64,000 nucleotides of DNA from Brachypterus glaber (Eukaryota; Arthropoda; Insecta; Coleoptera; Kateretidae). The DNA is taken from the NCBI GenBank assembly GCA_958510825.1, contig OY294048.1, positions 38,591,026 to 38,655,025 of the forward strand. The letters run 5' to 3'. Position numbers and translations under genes: made by a program. Under the pieces are notes generated by a model, which saw only the letters and a program-made list of their open reading frames with translations, had not been told where the DNA came from and made no database searches. Shown here in pieces: positions 54,550 to 64,000 of the stretch (the stretch's first letter is position 1; each line of letters begins with the position of its first letter).

Positions 54550-57000
54550 TATTATAATAGGAACAAACACAACCTACTTAGTAGGTATATCACAGTACGT
54601 TTATTTGTTATTGAATTATTTTATATTCCGTTTCCACAATAACGGGTCCATTTTAAGCTAGGATATGCGTGTAATGAAATAAAAATAACGACAACACGCT
54701 CAGATGGAATTAACTTTAACCAAAAAGTGCTATCAATTTCAGATTTGGACTTTGTTTGCTTTCTAAAATGATTTACGATTATTTAAAAATCGGTAGATCG
54801 CTTTTTGACAAAAACGATTTTCATTTGTTTTTTTTTTTGTAAAAATATTAAATATTACTAAAATAGGCTTATTTCAAAATAAAAAAAGTTTATAATAACT
54901 TTGTTCCAAAATAGCTTCCAAGGGAGCTAGAGCCTTTTGAAATTAAAGTCCAAACTATTACCAAATTTTCTACTCGATTACTCAGGAACCGTTAGACTGA
55001 TTTTTGATTGAAGTTATATACCAAAGGATTATCATTTATTTTATTGGCATACAAAATAAAACTTCAAGCAGGGGTGTAATAACTTTTTTCGGTAATATCT
55101 AAAGTTTATTTTTTTAAGGTAAGTTATTTTAAACCTTCCCGCTTGTAAACAAACTCGAAATTACCATAGCGACGTAAGATACGAATGCGTCGCAAGCGAA
55201 ATGACTAGGCCCAATTTACACAACCGTAAAACGTTGACGTGCCATTAACGAGAACAAAACAATGGTTTAGCACAAGTTTTGTAACTTATTTGGGGCTCTC
55301 CATGATTCTGTGTATCTATTCAAATAAATAAATAAATAAATAAAAATTATTGGAATAAAAGCGATTTTATAAGCAAATTTTGTTTCTACAGGAATACAAA
55401 AGTGTTTTTAGCAACAGCTTTATCCATTCTCTTTTTTTACATAAAATCATAAAAAAAGTAAGTAAACAAAAATTATAAATTTTGGTTATGTTGACATTCA
55501 AAACAAGCCACATGCTTCAGTGTAAATCGGACTTTGTGGAGTATTTAGCGGCAAATTTAAAATAACTATACCTTAAAAATAAACTTTAGGAGAAGCCAAT
55601 TTCTACGCCCGATTAAAAATTCAGTGTTTATAACATTAAATGATGTTCCCTATTAGTTATATAAGCTAAATTTTGATGTTTATTAGTCTGTAAACTTTGT
55701 AGCTATAACGGTTCTTAAGTGAGCGAGTGTAAAGTATGCTCAAAGTGCATTTTCAAAGGACTCTAGCTCATTTAGGAGGAATTAAGGTTCATATTTTGTT
55801 TTTCACATTTTGACGAAAATCACTTTCTAAACGTATTTTTTTGTAACAATTCGTATTTTTTTCAATAAAACAAATCGTTTTGTCAAAAAGTAATATACTT
55901 AGCGATTTTTTTTAATTTGAAATGTAAGCCATTATAGAAACCAAAAAATTTAAATCTCAAAACTGAGGTCACTTTTAGGTTAACGTTAATTCCAACTCGG
56001 CTCGAGGGACTTGTAAGTTAAATATATACTAAAATTCCCATAAAATGGTTATAAACCTTTATTATTATTATTATTACTCAGCAAAAATTATAAACACTAA
56101 GCAGTTTGTGTGCTATATTTGGAGGGACTGTATAAGGTGTGTTTTTGATTAATGCCTCCTCATAACTTTTGATTTTTCAAACATCTTGGAATACCTTCTA
56201 TATTTTTCTTACTTTTTGTACCCTGTATGTAGTTTACTTGAAAGTCATGGAACATATATATTTCGTATAAGAAAACATACATATTTTATAATCTATATTT
56301 AATAAATCAATCATTTTCAATATTTCCAATAATATTGAAAATCAACCCTGGGCAAAACTGCTTAGAAAACACATAAAAAACATAAAATGAATCCTATTGA
56401 CCCTGCATCAGCCGTAGATGGTAAAAATGAGACGTAGAGGTTAAGATTTAAACTTTTATGCCGTTCAATTGGGGCAAGGTTAATGTCGTTTGTAGCGAAG
56501 CTAGTAATGCACAGATTCACTCCTGCCTTTATTTTTACAACATTTACGTACTCATTAGGCAAGTGAAGTCCATAAGAAAACGATTCACAATGATGCAGTT
56601 TAATACAGAGGGTCACAAAAATAACTAGAAAATATAGTGAATTGAAACAATGTTTGAATTTACCATTGCAATGGTAAATTATTTCATGAAAGAAAAAGTG
56701 ACACAAACAAGCCACTAAAAATGAACCGAAAATCGATTAATTGGAGATACGAGGTTGAGTAAGTAACACTACGACAGCAAAAAATTAAAAGAACTACGAG
56801 AGGTCATAGTGGTTAATATTTTTACAAGGCGTTATGAGATTTTTGTACGACATCCGGGATTTTCGACTTAAAAAATCTACGACTGTGAGCTTTTCGCTAA
56901 TTTCTTTAAGATTTCTAAAAAAGTAACGAGGTTTTTGAAACTTCCAAAAACTTGTACATAGTGATTTATCCCTCAAAGAAATATTAAAGAAAAATAAAGG
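54550..57000. other. Long stretch without recognised gene
   Basis: AT-rich sequence with a short (AAAT)n at about 55322-55343 and an ATT run at about 56058-56078. tcaatatttccaataatattgaaa at 56318-56341 is a small palindrome. Short ORFs at 56362-56715 and 56794-56976 have no recognisable domain. I cannot support any gene here. Confidence 0.35.
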
Positions 57001-57002
57001 TG

Positions 57003-57149
<147 letters not shown>

Positions 57150-57389
57150 GACAGACTGTACCATAGTACTGTACCGTACAGTAGTTTTGAGACAGTTTGT
57201 ATACGGATCTATTTTTTTTTCGTTCATACCAAGACCTTTTGCAATATCATCCATAAAAGGATACACTCGTCTTTAATGTAACCATAAATATTTTGAATCT
57301 CCTCTGAATATATTACTGTTTACTGTAAACGATGTTTATAAAGCTATTTACTATGATTTATATCTGGATTTATTTTAAACAATAAAATA

Positions 57390-58325
57390 CACTTGAGAGC
57401 AAAACTGCCATTTTTTAAATTCAAATATTTCGAAAATCACTTAATGGATTTAATGGATTCTTTTTTTGTTTTAAAGCTTAAACATTCTCTACTTTTGTTT
57501 TTATTTAGAATGATTAAAAGAAGTATTTTAATATTAACAGCAACAAAAACTATACAACTATGTGTTTTGCCCCATCTTCTAGGACTTGCATGGTACGCCA
57601 CTGCAACTGTTTAACAAATTGTTAAAGTCTCTCTTATTGCCGCAGTTTTAATGAATATTTTATTTTTTTATATTTTTACTTCTGGTTTGGGAGATATCAG
57701 GATTTTCCTGAAAGTTGTCATTTCTTCAGTTAACTCAAAAAGTGCTAAATCAGTACCTTTGTGGTTTTTTATTTGAAGCTCAAGTCTTTTACTTGTTCTT
57801 CTAGAGTTTTTTCATCCTGTGGCAACTTTCTATTTCCGTCTGACGGCGGCTCAACGGTAATTTCGCAGAACCGCCACCGGATGAAGTGACCTTTTTTTTC
57901 TTTTACTCAAGTTTATCAAACCCATTTTATGTTTTTGATAAACTTGATTAGAAAAAAAAACGTAACTAGGTTAAGCTTCAAATGTAAAGCACATCATCAA
58001 TCAAATTCATGTATTACTTTTTGAGATAACTGAAAAATGACAATTTTCAGGAAAATCCTGATATCTCCTAAACCAAAAGTAAAAATATAAAAAAATAAAA
58101 ATAAAATATTTATTAAAACTGCGGCAATAAGAGACTTAAACAATTTGACAAACAGTTGCAGTAGCGTACCATGCAAGTCCTAGAAGATGGGGGTCAAAAA
58201 ACATAGTTGTACATTTTTTGTTGCTGTTAATACAAGAGTACTTTTTTTAATCATAAAAGTAGAAAATGTTTAAGCTTTAAAAAATGGCAATTTTTTAGGT
58301 GGATCGATTTTTTTGCTCTCAAGTG
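57390..58325. mobile_element. 936-bp foldback, CACTTGAGAGC ends, TA duplication
   Basis: CACTTGAGAGCAAAACTGCC at the left is inverted at the right (ttttgctctcaagtg). TA lies at 57388-57389 and 58326-58327. From attttttaaattcaaatatt inward it matches the element at 17368-18227: ggacttgcatggtacgccac, ctgatatctcctaaaccaaa and tgacggcggctc blocks are all shared. The outermost 25-30 bases are unrelated. Confidence 0.88.
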
Positions 58326-58440
58326 TATTTTCAGTTCGCAGAAAGTACTTTTTAGTAAGGGCAAAATACGCGAAGTAATAATCTTAATTATAAAATTAAA
58401 TGTGAGAAAATAAAAATAAACCTTTTGTTTTTTCGTGCTT

Positions 58441-58505
58441 AGGGAACGTTCAAGTATTACGTAACGCAAATTTTGATCATTTTGGATCCACCCCCCCCCT
58501 GTCTG
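58441..58505. mobile_element. Half of a gggaacgttcaagtatta MITE
   Basis: agggaacgttcaagtattac, then gtaacgcaaattttgatcat, matches the left half of 24364-24506 and stops at a C run. The right half is gone. Confidence 0.75.
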
Positions 58506-58992
58506 GGAGTTTAAACTTATTATTATTTTTTTTTAAATATTTAATGGGTTTTGGGACAGCTAGTATAATATACACCCTACATTTAAAATTTATCGACCAA
58601 AACTTTACGGTTAAAATTAATATTTCGATTTATTTGGTTCCACTATTTGGTCTGCATTGTTCTACTAAGCTAATTGCCAAAACTTCATCAAAACGGTACC
58701 CATTCTACAATGTATTTTTTTTAATTTTATCATAACATTTTAGTTAATTATAGTATTTCAGTAAAGATTGAAACTAGGCACGCTAATCTAAATAGACATC
58801 AACCCATTAAGGACTGATCCATGAATTTATTGAATAATATATGAAATATTTATCAGATATTACTATTATTCAAAATAATATGTCGACATAAAACTTCATG
58901 AAACGCAAAAATAAACAAAAAAAAAATTGAAATTTTTTGCATGAATACAAGGCTTTCCTGCAGCGTATAGAAAAGGACACTGTCTTAATTTT

Positions 58993-61221
58993 ATTTTTTC
59001 ACTACCAGCCTAAAAGCACATCTTTATTACTGTTCTTTTCATTGGTAGAAATATTATTTCTCTACCTATGACGTCAGAGGTTCTAAAAATAATGAAATTG
59101 CACCATGGTTAATAATGAATTTTTATTCAGCTGTTTTGGCATCTGACGTTTCACTTAATTATTAAATCACATTGCTATTTACAAGTGTCTTTAGGCACCA
59201 AATTTATTTATTGCATGATAAATTAAAAAATATTAACTAAATTAGCACCTATAAAAAATCTTTTACAAAAAAAACACTTCAAAAAGTGAAAATCATTGGT
59301 CCATCATATTCAACCATAGATTATACAACCCATATATTACCGTAAGGATCATAGATTACTAGAGGTACAACCCCCATATATTGATTTTTGAGGCAACAGA
59401 TTCTCCCTCACAGTTTTCGCCTGCCCTTATTTCTGGGGGAGTACCAGAATCATCACTTTGCATTTCACTTTCCATTTTTATATATTTTATTACAATTAAC
59501 ACGGAAACAATTTCTAACTTAATAATTTTAGCAGATCACCAGAAAATTTCTGCCAAGTTATTCATTTGTTTTTTTAATTAATGGCCGCGAACGGCCAGCG
59601 TGATATTTTAAATTTATAAGCTTTTTCATTAAATTTTAGTAAAATAAATAAATAAATAGCTAATTAATTGTACTGGTAGTGAAAAAAATACTATATTTTC
59701 CACGTGAGTGATATTTAACATTTTAGACCGCGTCTTGCGGGCTTCGCGCTAGCGCGCTTATTCCGCAGTTTGACGCAGGTCAAAACTGTTAAACTTCTCT
59801 CACTTGGTAAATAATATACTATTTTTAACTGTTATTTATTTGTTTAAATAATGTTTTGTTTATGTGAGTGTTTACCACTAACAGTAAACACAATGACTAA
59901 TCTGTGGCTTTAATTCTCTATTCGAAAACTACGAAAATTCATCGTCGAAACGTCACAGCAAAATTAGATAACAATTTTAGTCAGATCCAAAGCCCTAATT
60001 CCCAAAAAGCTAAATTATACAAATCGGGCAAAAACTTTCAATTTAAAGCAAAATGTACAAAAATTTAAATTTGAAAAAAGTATATACAAAAACAAGGGTG
60101 GCCAAAATGGTTGTAGCTCCAGTGGCAATATTTTATTTTTATTAATTAATGCCTAACTTGTCCTATGCGCGTGATGATTTCGATAGCCTTAATAATAATT
60201 TTACAAAATAGGTGATCTTTCTCAAGTTGATCATCTGGTATTGACTTGTTTTGTTTCTACAAACTATTTTATTGGTAATTAGCTACCCTTCGATTAATAG
60301 AATGTATCCTTCAGCATTAGCTACGCATCGTTTAGCTATTTTAACATTTTACACACACCTAATTGCCAACGGGTAAATTTTAAATTGAAAGAGGAAACAA
60401 TAACAGTTGTAAAAAATATTACCCGAATGTTCATTAGAGTGGGTAAATTAAATAGTATATTATTTACCAAGTGAGAGAAGTTTAACATTTTTGACCTGCG
60501 TCAAATTGCGGGATGAGCGCGCTAGCGCGAAGCCCGCAAGACGTGGTCTAAAATGTTAAATCTTCACTCACGTGGAAAATATAGTATTTTTTTCACTACC
60601 AGAACAATTAATTAGCTATTTATTTATTTTACTAAAATTTAATGAAAAAGCTTATAAATTTAAAATATCACGCTGGCCGTTCGCGGCCGTTAAAAAAAAC
60701 AAATGAATAACTTGAAATTTTCTGGTGAAAATTATTAAGTTAGAAAGTGTTTCCGTGTTAAGTGTGATAAAATATATAAAAATGGAAAGTGAAATGCAAA
60801 GTGATGATTTTGGTACTCCCCCAGAAATAAGGGGACAGGCGAAAACTGTGAGGGAGAATCTATTGCCTCAAAAATCAATATATGGGGGTTGTACCTCTAG
60901 TAATCTATGATCCTTACGGTAATATATGGGTTGTATAATCTATGGTTGAATATGATGGACCAACGATTTTCACTTTTGGAAGTGTTTTTTGTAAAACATG
61001 TTTTATAGGTACTAATTTAGTTAATATTTTTTAATTTATCATGAAATAAATAAAGTGAAACGTCAGATGCCAAAACAGCTGAATAAAAATTCATTATTAA
61101 CCATGGTGCAATTTCATTATTTTTAGAACCTCTGACGTCATAGGTAGAGAAATAATATTTCTACCAATGAAAAGAACCGTAATAAAGATGTGCTTTTAGG
61201 CTGGTGGTGAAAAAAACAATT
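58993..61221. mobile_element. 2.2-kb composite foldback of two inverted units
   Basis: Left unit about 58999-59690: starts ttttttcactaccagc and ends ctggtagtgaaaaaaa. Right unit about 60590-61218: the same sequence inverted. Each unit therefore has its own inverted ends (TTTTTTCACTACCAG). Between them, a second inverted pair (actatattttccacgtgagt, then cgcgctagcgcg-rich) leads to a loop of about 620 bases (59825-60445). Each unit contains a short protein-coding start (see the next entry). The repeat length and the doubled ends resemble a composite transposon, but no transposase is present. Confidence 0.82.
60782..60910 (+). pseudogene. Captured N-terminal coding piece in the right unit
   Basis: ATG in good context (aaaaatggaaag) opens MESEMQSDDFGTPPEIRGQA KTVRENLLPQKS and then leaves the similarity near ATATATGGG. 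The left unit carries the mirror copy (minus strand, about 59500-59375) with one base lost at gggcagg, which breaks its frame. The LLP-x-KS pattern after an acidic start resembles the N-terminus of insect proteins with a tyrosine-recombinase domain (Crypton-like). That is from memory and needs a search. It is too short to act alone. Confidence 0.4.
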
Positions 61222-61459
61222 ATTTTATTGTATTTCTGCACTGATATTTTTTTAGGTCTTACATTAATGTACTTATTCCAAATATAATTTTAAGGTTTTT
61301 ACCTTTTTTTTTGTAGTTAATGAACTTTTAAAATTTTAATATTTCGGCAATTCGGCAAAATCGGTTGGGAAAAAAATGGGCCAAACGGACAAAAGACGTA
61401 TTCCCGCTAGAAATTCGTTAATCTTGATTGGAAGAGAGTATGAAAGCAGATGGAACCAA

Positions 61460-61511
61460 GGGAGAGTGGGGCAACAAAACCTCATTATGGTTAATATTAC
61501 CCCACTCTCCC
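61460..61511. repeat. 52-bp hairpin
   Basis: gggagagtggggcaacaaaa and its inverse-like ttaccccactctccc form a stem of about 14 bases. It looks like a minute palindromic element. Confidence 0.6.
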
Positions 61512-61863
61512 CTATTGTTTTAAATGCTGTTATTGAGGGTGATGGAAGTCTATTAAGAGCTTTTTATTTGAGTTTGTATGATATTATATATATTATATTC
61601 TGTCTCTCTCCAACTTTTCCTGCTTTTTGTTTTGAGACACCCCGTATAAAATTATGACCATTTTTTTTAAGTAACTGTTTTGTTCCAATTGGAATCCCTG
61701 CAACTCTTCCTGCCTCTTGTGTGACGACAAAATCGACAATGTGTATTTTAATGTATTTAAAATAAAATTCTCTAAAAACGTAAAAAACGCCTTTCTTAAT
61801 TTAAAAAAATTTAAGTTACCGCCTACATTGAAAGATATTACATTGAAAAGGTGTAAAAAAATA

Positions 61864-62666
61864 CACTGTATAAATGTGTAAATTTTACACCTTCATATAA
61901 ATGTACATCAACATCGATGTGACACTACACAGGTAAGGTGATTTTGACCTAGAGTTTGTATTTTTACATCCATACCTTCTGCAACAAAACACTCGGAGCT
62001 CAAGAAAGTGTATTTTTATAACAATACCTTTAGCAACAATACACCCGAAGTGTAAAAATCACACTTCTGATGTACATGCCAGCCAATCGCTGGCGTTAAG
62101 CTAGTCACGTGACTCGAGAAGCCAGAATTCATGCTTCATCGAGTCTGGTGGCTGTCCACCATTATAATTGTTTACGTTTGTAAGAGCGTATGTATAATTT
62201 TGTGTGTGCTAGATTTTTCAAAGAAATAATTGGTAAGTGTTGATTAAAAGTAAATATTTAAAAAGTGTGATTAATACAATATCCTTAAAACATACATTTT
62301 ATAATATTTTACTTATTTAGGCGGTAACACTGGCCTGCAAATTTTGAGTTGTTTTGACTTGTGTATTTTATATTGGTACTTTTTGTAGCGCTGATTACGA
62401 ATATACGTTTTATTTTTCTGTTGCGTAGTTTTTCCATAAAACAGTATTCATAAATAGAAATATAACAAAATGGTTATTCTATTTTTTTTAATAAATTGAA
62501 GGGTTTTAGGTAAAAAGTATATTTACGCGTTGGTGTAAACTTTACACACTGGATGTAAAAATATAAAACACACCGCATTTATATTAACGCTTCGAGTGTA
62601 AATTCACATCAGCAGCAGCTGCAAGTAAATTACCCATGCACGTGGATGTAAAAATTTATCTCAGTG
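61864..62666. mobile_element. 803-bp inverted-repeat element, CACTG ends, TA duplication
   Basis: cactgtataaatgtgtaaat pairs with the inverted right end, cactgagataaatttttaca. TA is found at 61862-61863 and 62667-62668. Subterminal regions carry several gtgtaaa-ttacac motifs in both orientations (61882, 62048, 62530-62650). These may be repeated transposase-binding sites. The middle (62090-62480) has no recognised coding region. Confidence 0.7.
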
Positions 62667-63259
62667 TATAGTATTCTGATGGTAGTATTGGCAAATGATA
62701 AAATTCCTAATTATCCCACGTTTTATGACATAGGAAATACTACATTTTATCGTAGGATTTATTTATACCAAGTGTTAATTTAATCACTAGGATATAACGA
62801 AACGATTAATAGTTGATTAATAATGCATGAAATGCATATGGCAGAAGATTCTTGTATAGGCCGGCTATTATTTTCTGTTTTTTTTTTTACATTTTTTACT
62901 CCGGAACGACCCAAAAAGTCTTGGTAATAGTTTAGTGCTTATCTGTAGTTTTATGCAGTGTAGGCGTCGAGACTCTTTGAAATATTTTTTACCGATATAA
63001 CGCCCAATTTTAAGCATTTTATCTTACAGCTTATTTCCGAGATATTCGACTTTTTGGCTGAATTCGAATCCGTCAAAATAAATGTTAATTTTGACGTTTT
63101 CAAAAACCTGACGAAATTCTTTTTATTTTTTAGATTTATTTTTTAACAAAAAAAAAGTTAAAAGTATTACCCATATGGCCATATCAAGCAATTTAAAATT
63201 AATTAAGGCATTCATGTAGGATTTCAACAAAAGTTTTTTTTTATATTTAATCTCGGAAA

Positions 63260-63535
63260 TATTATTTATCCAATACATACAATAAGACAAATACTAGCTT
63301 TATTTTAAATAAAGAATCTCAATAATAACCCACACGTGGTTTTTACTTTACAAATCGGACAATTATTTAATTTACGCACTCAACTGTCACTTGTCAAATT
63401 ATTTTCTTGTGAACCTTATTAAAATTTTCAATAAAAATATGAATTTCTAAGCTATTTATTGGATAAAACATTGTATGTAACTCGTGAGTAATATAATATT
63501 AATAATATAAAATCCTAGTTTCCTCTCTCGTACAT
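63260..63535. mobile_element. TTATCCAATA two-hairpin MITE, old copy
   Basis: ttatccaatacatacaataa to attggataaaacattgtatg matches the minus-oriented copies, with many substitutions (gcgtggctttta is cacgtggttttta here). The second hairpin is reduced to cgtgagtaatat. Confidence 0.7.
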
Positions 63536-63547
63536 AAATAACTATTA

Positions 63548-64000
63548 TACAGGGTTATTCAGAAATAAGTTCGAGAAATTTAAGAGATGATTCTACGTAA
63601 AAAAAATGAGCCCTGAGCTACGATCCTCCCAAGGGTACACCTAAAAAGTAGTTTTTATATAATATTTCTGGAACCCCATAAACCACAGTAATGAATTTTT
63701 GCACATGCCTTAACATTGATAAAGGCTATCATTGCATGTAATTTTTATTTGGTAATTTGAACCAGGGACGTGCGAAATGGAGGGGGGCGATGTCACTTTT
63801 TCGCCCCAAACTTTTTTATCCGTATATTTTGTCATTTTCTCAATAAAATATCAATGTTTAATTAAAAATACATAAAAAAGGTACTCTTTATGTACTGCCT
63901 TGCTAAGCTGAAAGGTCCTATCTGTATATGTTAAACCTATGTAGATAGACCTTTCAGCTTAGCTCGGCAGTGTAGCACTGTAGGGCCAACCGTTTTCGAG
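63548..64000. mobile_element. CAGGGTTATTCAG element, running off the window
   Basis: TA then CAGGGTTATTCAGAAATAAG marks a transposon end at about 63551. The body matches the inverted fragment at 37140-37545. It continues past the right edge, so a transposase beyond the window cannot be excluded. It is interrupted by the 76-bp insertion at 63895-63970. Confidence 0.75.
63895..63970. mobile_element. 76-bp MITE with an empty site elsewhere in the window
   Basis: ctgccttgctaagctgaaag, then gtc, is inverted at the right as gacctttcagcttagctcgg and then cag. TGTA borders it on both sides (63891-63894, 63971-63974). The related sequence at about 37263-37285 reads straight through without it. Confidence 0.85.

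Overview
The window is AT-rich, intron-rich animal DNA with a 200-base run of N at 40710-40909. It reads as an insect nuclear scaffold. Two conserved genes can be recognised, both on the minus strand. The larger is a LAMMER/CLK protein kinase (Doa in Drosophila). Its exons run right to left from an RS-rich N-terminal exon at 43020-43191 to a kinase subdomain IX/X exon at 1245-1389. The last part of the kinase domain lies beyond the left edge. The second gene is the large subunit of chromatin assembly factor 1 (Caf1-180 / CHAF1A), at about 44716-46974, directly 5' of the Doa RS exon.

Seven kinase exons (1245, 2613, 4861, 8714, 9587, 11634, 18826) join in phase without a break from the linker EGHLIYRSGD through the glycine loop, VAIK-like lysine, [11 protein letters not shown] and APE to the LAMMER box. 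The box here reads LAMMQR. Two further minus-strand open segments look like alternative first exons of the same gene: a 526-codon Ser-rich exon at 28388-29964 and a tiny one at 20748-20788. Both end in a codon phase different from that of the RS exon. The shared acceptor at 18902/18904 is a doubled AG that could accept either phase.

Almost everything else is mobile DNA, dominated by palindromic (foldback) elements of 0.08-1.1 kb. Many are flanked by TA, as expected of elements moved by Tc1/mariner-type transposases. Several are nested, and some nestings can be ordered because an uninterrupted copy of the target lies elsewhere in the window. There are two 5'-truncated LINE copies: a jockey-like one at 5743-8000 with target duplication AAAACT, and an L2/CR1-like one at 52620-54118 with an intact RT frame. 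A decayed mariner-like transposon lies at 43494-44311. Two inverted copies of a unit at 58993-61221 each carry the start of a protein that may come from a tyrosine-recombinase gene.

Region by region: 1-18.9 kb holds the Doa kinase exons with repeat-filled introns. 19-43 kb holds the long 5' introns, with the Ser-rich exon at 28-30 kb and 1-kb palindromes around 21-23, 30-31, 33-36 and 39 kb. 43-47 kb holds the RS exon, the mariner and Caf1-180. 47-64 kb has no recognised gene: it holds palindromes, the second LINE, a 141-base GA microsatellite and the paired inverted unit. Expression, exon choice and element activity are inferences from sequence only.
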